Positions 16,073 through 23,971 of a stretch of 64,000 bases of DNA are shown here, one piece after another (positions within the stretch are counted from its first letter, which is position 1; each line of letters begins with the position of its first letter). The stretch comes from Hydrogenovibrio kuenenii DSM 12350. GTDB taxonomy: Bacteria > Pseudomonadota > Gammaproteobacteria > Thiomicrospirales > Thiomicrospiraceae. Where the stretch lies: positions 496,001 through 560,000 of the forward strand of contig NZ_JAGP01000001.1 of the NCBI RefSeq assembly GCF_000526715.1, read 5' to 3'. The position numbers were made by a program, and so were the translations under genes. A model generated the notes under the pieces. The model saw nothing but the letters and a program-made list of their open reading frames with translations. It was not told the origin of the DNA and made no database searches.

Positions 16073-17890
16073 GTGAAATTATTATTTAAAACCAAAGCAT
16101 ATAGATGGATTAAAGGTAGCAGACAGCGATTCCAGTTTGCTGTGTTTATCAGTTTGCTGTCTGTTTGTACGCTTGCTTCAGCACAGAAGAATACGGCAGC
16201 CATTGCCATGCCGGATGAATACAGCGCAGCGGTCGCAGAAAAAGTATTGCAAGACGGTGGAAATGCGGTTGATGCGGCTGTTGCCGCAGCGTTTGTTCTG
16301 GCGGTCACTTATCCTGAAGCAGGTAATTTAGGTGGAGGCGGTTTCATGACGCTTTATGCGAATGAAACGAGTAACTTTCAACCTAAAACCAATGTATCAG
16401 TTGATGCACAACAGCATGCGTATTTTTTAGACTACCGAGAAAAAGCGCCTAAAGCAGCAACGATGGACATGTATCTAGATGGCAAAAAACAGGTTGTCCC
16501 TTATAAGTCGTTAATTGGCTATCAGGCATCCGGTGTTCCTGGAACTGTCATGGGTCTTTGGACGGCTCATCAGCGATTTGGTTCGATGGACTGGTCGACT
16601 TTATTGCAGCCAGCTATTAACTACGCAAAAAAGGGTTTTATTGTCTCGGCCGACTTGGAAAATACGCGTAAGTGGTATCAAAAATGGATTGCCAATAAAT
16701 CAAATGATTTGAACTTTAACCATTACTTTTCAGGCTTAAAAACGAATGTGTTATTTAAGCAACCAGAGCTGGCAAAAACCTTGTCGCGCATTGCCGAAGA
16801 GGGCGCCGATGATTTTTATCATGGACAAACGGCTTTGGCATTGGTGAAACAAATGCAGGCACATGATGGCTTGATTACCATGAAAGACTTGGCTGCTTAT
16901 GAAGCCAAATGGCGCAAGCCGATTTTAGAAAACTGGAAAGACTATACGGTTGTTTCTGCACCGCCTCCAAGTTCTGGGGGGGTGGCGTTGGTGCAATTGC
17001 TCAAAATGAAGGCGTTGCTTGATCCTGAATATCATCGTCAACAGCTTTTGGCTGTGAAAGAAGGGATTCCCGCACAAGCATATGAAGCACACTATTATGC
17101 GGAGATGGAAAAGCGTGTTTATGCCGATAGAGCCAAATATCTCGGCGATCCGGATTTTGTTAAAGTTCCTGTGTCACAATTAGTATCAGACGACTATATT
17201 TCCCGACGTGCACAATCCGTTGAGTGGGATGGGCCATCTGACACCAAAGCGATTCATCCCGGTAAAATAGAATCACCGGAAACCACACATTTCTCTATAG
17301 TCGATTTCAACGGTAATGCCGTATCCAATACCTATACCTTGAATATGCCGTTTGGTAATGGTGTGGTGATAGAAGGCGCAGGATTTTTGATGAATGATGA
17401 AATGGATGATTTCAGTTCCAAGCCAGGTGTCGCAAATGTGTTTGGTGTGGTGGGCGGACATGCCAATGCCATTGCGCCAGAGAAACGTATGTTGTCATCC
17501 ATGACGCCAACGATTTTACTGAAAGGCGACCAAGTTGTGATGGCGGTCGGAACACCGGGCGGTTCTTCAATCATTACTTCGGTATTCCAGACCATCGTCA
17601 ATGTGTTCGATAAGGGAATGGATGCGCAAGATGCAGTGAATGCAACACGTGTACATCATCAGCTTTTTCCTAAAGATCAAATTAACTACAACCCCAGTTT
17701 GCCGAAAGCCACCAAAGATGCATTACGCTTGATGGGGTATAACCTACGGAAAAATAATTATCTGGGTGATGTTCAACTGGTCTTTAAACGACAAGGTAAA
17801 TGGCAAGCTGCTTCAGATATAAGAGGGCGAGGGGAGGCTAAAGTGTTTTCACAAACCGCGGATGAAGTAAAAACTAATGAAACCGAATAA
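16073..17890 (+). CDS. ggt: Gamma-glutamyltransferase
   Basis: This 605-residue precursor starts at GTG 16073 with AAGG 8 bases upstream. A signal peptide (hydrophobic 22-35, then ALASAQ-like cleavage) sends it to the periplasm. The autoprocessing/nucleophile threonine is Thr404 in PETTHFSIV, preceded by NLGGGGFM and GNAVDAAVA in the large subunit and followed by GTPGGSS in the small one. It hydrolyses glutathione and gamma-glutamyl compounds and so recycles Cys/Glu. The length fits the family. Five bases after the stop begins the inverted-repeat/tandem-hairpin element. Confidence 0.95.
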   Translation: MKLLFKTKAYRWIKGSRQRFQFAVFISLLSVCTLASAQKNTAAIAMPDEYSAAVAEKVLQDGGNAVDAAVAAAFVLAVTYPEAGNLGGGGFMTLYANETSNFQPKTNVSVDAQQHAYFLDYREKAPKAATMDMYLDGKKQVVPYKSLIGYQASGVPGTVMGLWTAHQRFGSMDWSTLLQPAINYAKKGFIVSADLENTRKWYQKWIANKSNDLNFNHYFSGLKTNVLFKQPELAKTLSRIAEEGADDFYHGQTALALVKQMQAHDGLITMKDLAAYEAKWRKPILENWKDYTVVSAPPPSSGGVALVQLLKMKALLDPEYHRQQLLAVKEGIPAQAYEAHYYAEMEKRVYADRAKYLGDPDFVKVPVSQLVSDDYISRRAQSVEWDGPSDTKAIHPGKIESPETTHFSIVDFNGNAVSNTYTLNMPFGNGVVIEGAGFLMNDEMDDFSSKPGVANVFGVVGGHANAIAPEKRMLSSMTPTILLKGDQVVMAVGTPGGSSIITSVFQTIVNVFDKGMDAQDAVNATRVHHQLFPKDQINYNPSLPKATKDALRLMGYNLRKNNYLGDVQLVFKRQGKWQAASDIRGRGEAKVFSQTADEVKTNETE

Positions 17891-17894
17891 TGGT

Positions 17895-18087
17895 TACCCC
17901 AGCCTGGCAGTTTTTAGACAAACGTAGCACTCGCTGCCTGAAGGGGTAAGGCGAGAAACGTAGCACTCGCCGCCCGAAGTGGGTAAGGCGAGAAACGTAG
18001 CACTCGCCGCCCGAAGTGGGTAAGGCGAGAAACGTAGCACTCGCCGCCCGAAGTGGGTAAGGCGAGAAAATCTACCAGGCTGGGGTA
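17895..18087. repeat. Composite repeat: tandem hairpin units framed by inverted copies of the dispersed repeat
   Basis: The left end (17895-17915, plus) and right end (18067-18087, minus) are inverted copies of the 21-bp dispersed repeat, matching each other at nearly every base. Between them are four head-to-tail units: 17920-17955 (36 bp, diverged), then 17956-17992, 17993-18029 and 18030-18066 (37 bp, identical). Each unit contains CTCGCC…GGCGAG around CCCGAAGTGGG, so each can fold into its own hairpin. The element fills the gap between the convergent ggt and usp genes. It resembles a BIME/REP cluster or small non-autonomous element and could act as a bidirectional transcription end. Confidence 0.85.
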
Positions 18088-18104
18088 TGCTGGGTGAACG
18101 ATGG

Positions 18105-18551
18105 TTATTTGGAAACCGTCAGCACATCACAATCAGCGTGATGCAATACACTTGTGGTCGTTGAACCAATCAGTTTTTCCAGGAAGGAATGACCATGTCT
18201 TCCCATAATAATTAAATCGACACTGAGTTCATCTGCCCGTTCGGCAATATCGACTTTTGAAAAACCTGAAAGGACTTCGCATTGTTCTGAGGGAATATCA
18301 TATTCTTCCGCCATGGAGTGAAGTCTTGCTTTGGCAGCTTTGGTCATGGACTCAGCTATTTCCGGCATCCAAATTCCTGAAGTACCACTTAGACTGATGT
18401 CTTCAAATACAGGATAAGTCGGCTCTTCGACTAAGTGCAACAGCATGAGTTCGGCTTGGTAAATCTCTGCCAGCTGTTTGCCGCGGGCAATGGCTTTTTC
18501 ACTGTCTGGTGAGAAATCGACAGCGACGAGAATGGTTTGATAGTTATGCAT
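18105..18551 (-). CDS. Universal stress protein (UspA family)
   Basis: I choose ATG 18551 (148 residues, MHNYQTILVAVDFS) because AGGAGG lies just upstream. A longer frame to 18638 would run into the exonuclease gene and add 29 unrelated residues. The UspA fold is clear: VAVDFSPDSEKA at the start, LLHLVEE, and the ATP-binding C-terminal GRHGHSFLEKLIGSTTTSVLHHADCDVL, matching the G-2x-G-9x-G(S/T) pattern. It is a cytoplasmic stress protein. It follows the exonuclease gene by 13 bases on the same strand. Confidence 0.92.
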   Translation of the reverse strand: MHNYQTILVAVDFSPDSEKAIARGKQLAEIYQAELMLLHLVEEPTYPVFEDISLSGTSGIWMPEIAESMTKAAKARLHSMAEEYDIPSEQCEVLSGFSKVDIAERADELSVDLIIMGRHGHSFLEKLIGSTTTSVLHHADCDVLTVSK

Positions 18552-18564
18552 AGCGGCCTCCTGA

Positions 18565-19470
18565 TTACTTTGCTCGAACGGAAAAAGTATCTGTTGCTTT
18601 AAGCTTAATGAGGGTTGGGTTTTGCGTATTGTTTTCAATCAACCAGGCTAATTCACTTTCTTGCAGGCTGACATCAAATACCTTCTGCCAAACGCGTTCT
18701 GCGGCGTTCCAACGATAGCCACGAGATTTAAGGTCATCTTTCACCTCAAACGGTGCACCGGTCGCTTTGATCATTACTTTCTGCTGACGCACAACGGAGA
18801 GTAAAAAGTGAAATGCAGGCAGTTGTTGCTCGGAAATAGTGAACGTGAGCAGGTGGGTTAAAGCTTGTACGTCGTCTAATGCGCGGTGCGCATGGTAGAA
18901 AAATTGTCCAACCTTCCAACATAAAAATTCCTGACTACGCGAACCGACTTTGGCCAAATTAAACCAGTCGATTTGCGATGCTGAGCAGCCCCAAACCTTG
19001 TCGACAAACACATCGTTATAGCGTTCCACCACAGGGCGATCAAAACCGGCATTGTGCGCGACGATAAGCTGCACTTCCTGCATGTCTTCAACCACTTCAT
19101 CCCAAGGAATTTGATGGCCTTTCACATCATCAATCGTTAGTCCTGTAACTTGGGTGACTTCGGGGGTGATTTCGCCCTTAGGTTCATTGAGGAAGTTTTT
19201 GGCGCACAACACTTCATACATCTGTCCGTGAGAATCGAAGCTGAGAATCTGATAACCCAGTTCGATGATTTCACAGCGTTCGGTATCCAATCCGGTGGTT
19301 TCGGTATCGATGATGCAAACCTTATGTAAGGTTTCCCCTTTGTCAGGATGGTAATAGGAAACAGGTTTGAAGCGTCGTAAGACTTGATAATCGTCGGACT
19401 GGTCAAGCTGTTGGGCAAGGTGTTCCAGGTCGTTATGAGTTGAGGTTGGTTGCATAGTGATTGTATTCAT
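18565..19470 (-). CDS. DEDDh 3'-5' exonuclease (DnaQ-like) with small C-terminal domain
   Basis: The protein has 301 residues. The exonuclease motifs are IDTETTGLD (Asp55, Glu57), VAHNAGFD (Asp144) and HRALDDVQAL (His195, Asp200). It resembles the proofreading subunit fold and RNase T-like nucleases but is a free-standing protein, not DNA polymerase III epsilon. After about residue 235 a short domain with LKSRGYRWNAAERVWQK follows, a beta-hairpin pattern seen after some exonucleases and helicases and probably nucleic-acid-binding. It shares its transcript with the usp gene. A HIRAN-domain gene lies upstream on the same strand. Confidence 0.85.
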   Translation of the reverse strand: MNTITMQPTSTHNDLEHLAQQLDQSDDYQVLRRFKPVSYYHPDKGETLHKVCIIDTETTGLDTERCEIIELGYQILSFDSHGQMYEVLCAKNFLNEPKGEITPEVTQVTGLTIDDVKGHQIPWDEVVEDMQEVQLIVAHNAGFDRPVVERYNDVFVDKVWGCSASQIDWFNLAKVGSRSQEFLCWKVGQFFYHAHRALDDVQALTHLLTFTISEQQLPAFHFLLSVVRQQKVMIKATGAPFEVKDDLKSRGYRWNAAERVWQKVFDVSLQESELAWLIENNTQNPTLIKLKATDTFSVRAK

Positions 19471-19550
19471 ATTGATTCGATTTTCATCATTTTAGCATGC
19501 CTATTCTTTGATTGGAGAATACCAATAGGAAGACAACCTCAGCGGCAAAA

Positions 19551-19928
19551 CTAAGGGCGCAAAAACCCTAGCCAATAAATCAAACGCAATTGCCAAGATA
19601 AGCTGTAATGCAATTGAAACTGTAGTTTCAAACGGTCATCTTGGTAGTTTATTTTGTGCAGTGTGATTGGTTGTTGTATCAGCTGGTGCTTTAATAAAAA
19701 ACCAATAAAACGAGCTTTCCTCCGAGGCACATAGCCTAAAAGCAAGCTGGGGAAGTGCACTAGCCAAAGTTGTATGGCATTTTTATCTTGTGCATTATCT
19801 GGTTCGGCAATAAGTTGCAGGGGAGAGCCGAGTTGCAATAATCCAATGTCATCAGCCAATTCGGCAGAATAGTAGTAACTGCCTTTGATGGGAAGTGTGA
19901 ATGTTTTGCGTTTCAGAATCGGCTCCAT
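19551..19928 (-). CDS. HIRAN domain protein
   Basis: The protein has 125 residues and is essentially one HIRAN domain: YYYSAELADDIGLLQLGSPLQLIAEPDNAQDKNAIQLW is split across residues 18-56 and followed by LLGYVPRRKARFI. The family's EPxNxxDxNAI and LGYVPR signatures are both clear. HIRAN domains bind damaged or free 3' DNA ends in HLTF-like proteins. Bacterial stand-alone versions are uncharacterised. The C-terminal 40 residues are hydrophobic and Leu/Trp-rich (SLSWQLRLIYWLGFLRP). It lies 80 bases upstream of the DnaQ-like exonuclease on the same strand. Confidence 0.82.
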   Translation of the reverse strand: MEPILKRKTFTLPIKGSYYYSAELADDIGLLQLGSPLQLIAEPDNAQDKNAIQLWLVHFPSLLLGYVPRRKARFIGFLLKHQLIQQPITLHKINYQDDRLKLQFQLHYSLSWQLRLIYWLGFLRP

Positions 19929-20015
19929 TATTTTAATTGTGGGTGGACTTTGTGTTTGCTCGTTAAAATACAGATAATACCAGTATTCACTTTTAGCACA
20001 AAACAGGCAGTTTTT

Positions 20016-20987
20016 ATGGGAACACCTTCTTCAGAAAAATCGATTCATCAAGATGATCACGCCAATCACCATCATCATAGTCATGACCACGGGCATCATC
20101 ACCATCATGGCGACTTAACCGGTTCAAAGCTGCTATTGACCGTATTGTTGAATATCGTCATTACCGTATCACAGATAGCTGGCGGTTTGATTTCCGGTAG
20201 TTTGGCGCTTTTGTCTGATGCATTGCATAATTTTAGTGATGTGGTGGCGCTGGTAATTGCTTATGTGGCGAATCGTTTGGTTAAGCGTCCATCGACACAA
20301 GATAAAACCTTTGGTTATAAGCGCGCAGAGATGTTTGCTGCGTTGTTTAATGCATCGGTATTAATTGGTATTGGTCTGTTGCTGTTCATTGAGGCTATCC
20401 AGCGTTTACTTCATCCTGAACCGATTGCCGGTGGTTGGGTCATCGGGCTTGCGCTACTGTCTGTCATCTTGAACTGGGTGAGTGTCATGTTGATTGCGAA
20501 GGACTCCGAGCATAATTCAAATATTCGTGCTGCGTATTTGCATCTGCTGACGGATACCTTGACCTCGGTTGGGGTGTTGATAAGTGGGGTGTTGGTGCTT
20601 TGGTTCAATATTTATTGGGTGGATGCTGCCATGACGATTGTGATAGCGCTTTATCTGATGATTTCTGCTTGGAAACTGTTAAAACATACTTCAGGGGTGT
20701 TGTTACTCTTTGCGCCAAATGATATTGACTTGGATAAGTTGGTTGCTGAAGTAGATCGCATAGATGCTATCGACAATATGCATCATCTGCATTTATGGCA
20801 GTTGGATGATCACCGCATACACCTAGAGGCGCACCTAGATTTTAAAGAGGATGTAACCCTGAGTGAATCAACGAAAGTGATTCAACAATTAGAAGCGAAT
20901 TTGGCGGAGCGTTTTGGCATTAATCACTGTAATTTTCAGGCAGAGTTTAATCGCGATGACGATAAACACCTTATCGGGCAGTGCTAA
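20016..20987 (+). CDS. Cation diffusion facilitator (CzcD/ZitB-type) transporter
   Basis: I start at ATG 20016 (MGTPSSEKS, 323 residues), since the 22 extra residues from 19950 are unlike the family. The N terminus is a His-rich cytoplasmic tail (about residues 14-35) that would bind zinc or related metals. Six membrane helices follow, with the metal sites LLSDALHNFSDV and HLLTDTLTSV (DxxHN/HxxTD pattern). A C-terminal ferredoxin-like domain follows (HHLHLWQLDDH). It exports Zn(II), Co(II) or Cd(II) from the cytoplasm in exchange for protons. The 3' end overlaps the convergent rluA-like gene by 17 bases. Confidence 0.92.
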   Translation: MGTPSSEKSIHQDDHANHHHHSHDHGHHHHHGDLTGSKLLLTVLLNIVITVSQIAGGLISGSLALLSDALHNFSDVVALVIAYVANRLVKRPSTQDKTFGYKRAEMFAALFNASVLIGIGLLLFIEAIQRLLHPEPIAGGWVIGLALLSVILNWVSVMLIAKDSEHNSNIRAAYLHLLTDTLTSVGVLISGVLVLWFNIYWVDAAMTIVIALYLMISAWKLLKHTSGVLLLFAPNDIDLDKLVAEVDRIDAIDNMHHLHLWQLDDHRIHLEAHLDFKEDVTLSESTKVIQQLEANLAERFGINHCNFQAEFNRDDDKHLIGQC

Positions 20988-21870
20988 AGTCTTTTAACGT
21001 TTGGTTGAGATTGTCTGGTAAACGAAACTCGTAAAGTTTATCCGTCTTCAATTGTAGGTAAACGGCCGTCAACATTAAATCGGGCAGGGATGTGTCTTCG
21101 GCGATTGCTTGACCGTAAAGACGGTCGCCAACCAAAGGAAAATCTGCTTCCGATAAATGACGGCGAATTTGATGTTTTCGCCCCGTTTCTATGCGAACTT
21201 CCACTAAAGAGATATTGGCTTTCTCATCGTAGTCCAACCGTTTGACATGGCTAATGGCTGGTTTGTCATCCAGAGGTGCATCAAATGTTTGCTCATTGTC
21301 CGGGAAATATCCGCTTACTCCAGCCTGGTAGATTTTTGTCATTTGCTTATTCATAAACGCTTCCGTCAGCGTTTTGGCCGCTTGGTGATTATGGGCAATC
21401 AGCATTAAGCCATCGGTTGCGCGATCTAAGCGATGAACCACTATTGCTTGGCGGCTTTTGCCATCGAATTCATAATGGCTTTCTATCCATCTTGCAAGCG
21501 TGGTGTGGTCGCCCCATTTTGAGCCCTGAGACAGCATGACCTTCGGTTTGTACCATACGCTAAAGTCGGTGCAATCTTCAATCAATGTCGGTTTGGGGAT
21601 TTCGGTATTTAACACCGCTTCATTGTAGTAAATAGACACTTCACTGCCTTGTGCTAAGATTTTTTTTGCACGTCGTAAGCGTACCGTTTTGGCATTGGGT
21701 TTGTCGGTTTTTACCCACACGCATCCTTTCGTCAGCGCGCCTTTAAGTTGCTGTTTTGAAAGCGGTGTTTGCTCGGCTAGGGCATCAATCAGTGTTATGT
21801 CTGCACTGACTGTAAACTGCTGAGTGAAGGTGAGTGGCGCTGTGTCTTGAGCATTATTTATGGTGTCCAT
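20971..21870 (-). CDS. RluA family pseudouridine synthase
   Basis: The protein has 299 residues. The N-terminal S4-like segment (LSKQQLKGALTKGCVWV) is followed by the catalytic HRLDRATDGLML, whose Asp is the nucleophile, and by KIYQAGVSG and GRKHQIRRHL. It isomerises specific uridines in rRNA or tRNA to pseudouridine. Which RluA subfamily (RluA, RluC/D, TruC-like) cannot be set from the motifs. The DNA at 21316-21336, encoding KIYQAGV, closely matches the dispersed 21-bp repeat. Confidence 0.9.
   Translation of the reverse strand: MDTINNAQDTAPLTFTQQFTVSADITLIDALAEQTPLSKQQLKGALTKGCVWVKTDKPNAKTVRLRRAKKILAQGSEVSIYYNEAVLNTEIPKPTLIEDCTDFSVWYKPKVMLSQGSKWGDHTTLARWIESHYEFDGKSRQAIVVHRLDRATDGLMLIAHNHQAAKTLTEAFMNKQMTKIYQAGVSGYFPDNEQTFDAPLDDKPAISHVKRLDYDEKANISLVEVRIETGRKHQIRRHLSEADFPLVGDRLYGQAIAEDTSLPDLMLTAVYLQLKTDKLYEFRLPDNLNQTLKDFSTAR
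21316..21336 (+). repeat. Dispersed repeat, copy inside the rluA-like gene
   Basis: TACTCCAGCCTGGTAGATTT plus T differs from the consensus at two positions. It is antisense to the gene and encodes KIYQAGV, which falls at the family's K-x-Y-x-A motif. Confidence 0.6.
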
Positions 21871-21943
21871 AAGGTGTATTCTAAGCTATTATGTTCTCCG
21901 CTAGAAACATGAACAAACAAAGACGTAAATAAAGATATTTGGA

Positions 21944-22669
21944 ATGATGCAATTTACCGTTGGTTCCCACGAATTAGAGATTATTAAAACCGCCCGACGT
22001 GGCTCGATTGGGTTGAAAGTTGAGCCTAATCGCATAGCATTGATGGTGCCTAAGCAGCTTGCAGATGCCGCGATTACCGCTTTTGTAGAAAGTGAGCAGG
22101 GGTGGTTGTTACAACAAATCCAAGAACAGCAGTCACAGATGCCTAAGCAACTCGTGATGAAGTCCGGTCATGAACTCTTGCTGTTTGGTGAGAAGGTGAT
22201 GTTTAAAGAGGATCACCATACACAAGTTAAGAAAATGAACCTGGTTTACGATGACACCTGTATCACGGTATTTTGCAAGCAATCGCGAACGCTGAAAAAC
22301 GAGCGTCATCATGTTTATCGTCATTTAGTCGATTTTTATCATCAACAACTCAATCCGTATTTATTGGCGCAAGTAGCTGAATGGGAAAAACGCATTGGCG
22401 TGCAAACACAGGCAGTTCAGATTAAAAATTACCGTTCACGTTGGGGTAGTTGTTACTCGGATGGACGCGTTCAATTTAACTGGAAACTGGTGATGGCACC
22501 TAAAGCTGTTATCGACTATGTTGTTGTACATGAACTCTGTCACTTGGTTCATGCCAATCATTCTTCCGATTTTTGGGGGCTTGTAGCTAAACATTGTCCC
22601 GATTATGAGATGCATAAAGCTTGGCTGAAAGAGAATGGGGCGGCATTGATTGCCTTTCAAGCGGCTTGA
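21944..22669 (+). CDS. YgjP-like zinc metalloprotease / hydrolase (M48, DUF45)
   Basis: The protein has 241 residues. The zinc site is VVHELCHLVHANHSSDFW near residues 191-208, i.e. HExxH with a downstream His, preceded by the family's YRSRWGSCYSDGRVQFNWKL at about 161-180. The N-terminal half is a beta-rich domain without motifs. YgjP-type proteins are cytoplasmic and their substrate is unknown; a role in nucleotide or protein processing has been suggested. The gene is divergent from rluA. It ends 41 bases before the convergent NifX-like gene. Confidence 0.88.
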   Translation: MMQFTVGSHELEIIKTARRGSIGLKVEPNRIALMVPKQLADAAITAFVESEQGWLLQQIQEQQSQMPKQLVMKSGHELLLFGEKVMFKEDHHTQVKKMNLVYDDTCITVFCKQSRTLKNERHHVYRHLVDFYHQQLNPYLLAQVAEWEKRIGVQTQAVQIKNYRSRWGSCYSDGRVQFNWKLVMAPKAVIDYVVVHELCHLVHANHSSDFWGLVAKHCPDYEMHKAWLKENGAALIAFQAA

Positions 22670-22677
22670 CAATGTAA

Positions 22678-22693
22678 AACCCATCCATGGGTT
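22678..22693. terminator. Hairpin between convergent ygjP-like and NifX-like genes
   Basis: AACCCA and TGGGTT form a 6-bp stem with a 4-base loop directly between two convergent stops. There is no strong T-run, so it is at best a weak terminator. Confidence 0.3.
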
Positions 22694-22710
22694 GAGTTCT
22701 TAAGAGTCGC

Positions 22711-23046
22711 TTATTTAACTGGGTGTACATATTTTAAATAGGACAACACCGCGCTGTCAGGATCTAGAATATTAGTCGACATAGTTTTAATGCCACTATC
22801 AAGCAATTTAGTATTTAAGCCATCCCCAAGATTTCGGCTGATGATACAACTCACATCAGCAAGTGCATGTTCGCTCTTCTGAGACAAGTTTCCTTTTAGT
22901 TTATCCAGGATGTCATTATTGCCTAGATGAACCAGTTCTTTAGATAGGATTTTTGAGTCATCCGTATCGTAAACCCAAAAATTTGGACATAAGGTGGCTG
23001 GACCAGAAACTTGTTTCTGATTGGCGCTGCTAACAGCAATTTTCAC
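22711..23046 (-). CDS. NifX/NifB-like (Fe-Mo cofactor biosynthesis family) protein
   Basis: The protein has 111 residues and starts at GTG 23046 with AGGAG upstream. It fits the small dinitrogenase iron-molybdenum cofactor family (PF02579): an initial MKIAVSSANQ strand, Cys19 in ATLCPNFWVY, then ADVSCIISRNLGDGL and a final MSTNILDPDSAVLSYL. No nif genes are near. As the last gene of the sulfide dehydrogenase operon it may carry or sense metal or sulfur species. Similar stand-alone proteins occur next to sulfur-oxidation genes, so a persulfide or cluster role is possible but unproven. Confidence 0.7.
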   Translation of the reverse strand: MKIAVSSANQKQVSGPATLCPNFWVYDTDDSKILSKELVHLGNNDILDKLKGNLSQKSEHALADVSCIISRNLGDGLNTKLLDSGIKTMSTNILDPDSAVLSYLKYVHPVK

Positions 23047-23139
23047 GTTTTACCTCTCCTTGGAGTAAGGAATGTTCTGTGGATGTCTGGCGCTGTCGGT
23101 TTGAACCAGCGCCAGATGAAAGTGTTACCTCTGTGCCTA

Positions 23140-23238
23140 TTAGGTTGACACTACAGTAACTAAGCTGAGTAGATAGATAAGGGCGATAGAACCAAATGTT
23201 AGGATAAGCCCCCATAAAATTGCTTTTAGACCGTTCAT
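23140..23238 (-). CDS. 32-residue single-helix membrane peptide
   Basis: The peptide begins MNGLKAILWG and ends SLVTVVST, with one membrane helix of about 20 residues. A strong AAGGAG ribosome site sits 7 bases before ATG 23238 and the start lies 3 bases after the fccA stop, so it is very likely translated. It is too short for most gene callers. By size and operon it could be an accessory subunit, as CydX is for bd oxidases, or an anchor for the sulfide dehydrogenase. I see no direct similarity to CydX. Confidence 0.65.
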   Translation of the reverse strand: MNGLKAILWGLILTFGSIALIYLLSLVTVVST

Positions 23239-23241
23239 AAT

Positions 23242-23949
23242 CTACTCCTTTCCTGCAGGATGCTTAGGCATCAGGTTTGCATAGTACTCTGCCAAGCCTT
23301 GGATTTCCGCATCGGTCAGATCATGTGTGAACTGCGCCATACCGGCATTGATATCATTACTGCGCTTATTATGCTTGTAGGCCTGCATGGTGCGGATGAA
23401 ATAAGAGTGTACCTGTCCGGCCAGTGCGGGAGTAATACCTCGCCCCTCGGCATGTACGCCATGACAAGAAGCACATGGTGTAATCATGCGAGACACATCT
23501 CCCTTGGTCACTAGCTTTTTGATATTGGCTGGCGGTACATAGGTACCACTTGGGGCAGGTAGTTTTTGCGCAGCATAGTAAACCGCCAAATCCGCCATGT
23601 CTTGCTTGGACATCGGCGTTGTAGCAGCATGCATCACGCTAGACTTACCATTACCTTCATTACGCAAGCCAGACTGATAATCCAGTAGCGCTTTGTAGGT
23701 GTAGTCCACGGTATTACCCGCTAAATTGGGTGCGTTGCGTGCAGGTGCAATGCCTTGCTCACCATGACAGGTAATACACAAGCCATAACTGTGCAGCTTT
23801 TCACCGCGGGCATAATCGCCCTTAGGCATGTCTTTAGCCGTTTTGTCCCAAGAAATATTACTCCAGGCTTCAGCAGTCGGCATGCTATGCCCACTTGCTA
23901 AAGCGGTTGAGCTAATGGAAACAAGGCTTACTAGTAATAATTTTTTCAT
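23242..23949 (-). CDS. fccA: Diheme cytochrome c subunit of flavocytochrome c sulfide dehydrogenase
   Basis: I start at ATG 23949 (MKKLLLVSLVS, 235 residues). AAGGAG precedes it and a signal peptide follows at once; a longer frame to 24123 would overlap fccB. After export the protein carries two heme c sites, CITCH and CASCH, each followed by a Met candidate for the sixth ligand (TTPMSK and NAGMAQF). It has the two-lobed cytochrome c4-like layout of FccA. It takes electrons from FccB and passes them to a cytochrome c or oxidase in the periplasm. It lies 22 bases after fccB. Confidence 0.88.
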   Translation of the reverse strand: MKKLLLVSLVSISSTALASGHSMPTAEAWSNISWDKTAKDMPKGDYARGEKLHSYGLCITCHGEQGIAPARNAPNLAGNTVDYTYKALLDYQSGLRNEGNGKSSVMHAATTPMSKQDMADLAVYYAAQKLPAPSGTYVPPANIKKLVTKGDVSRMITPCASCHGVHAEGRGITPALAGQVHSYFIRTMQAYKHNKRSNDINAGMAQFTHDLTDAEIQGLAEYYANLMPKHPAGKE

Positions 23950-23971
23950 TCTTTTTCTCCTTGTATCCCTA

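Noticed and set aside
17920-18066. CRISPR array (37-bp unit containing GTAGCACTCGCC and GAAAC-like edges)
   Set aside because: The units are head to tail with no spacers between them and no cas genes are in the window.
18552-18638. Longer start for the universal stress protein at 18638
   Set aside because: It overlaps the exonuclease gene, and AGGAGG marks the start at 18551.
22711-23046. Nitrogen fixation locus based on the NifX-like protein
   Set aside because: No nifHDK, nifE/N or nifB genes are present. This small family also occurs outside nitrogen fixation.
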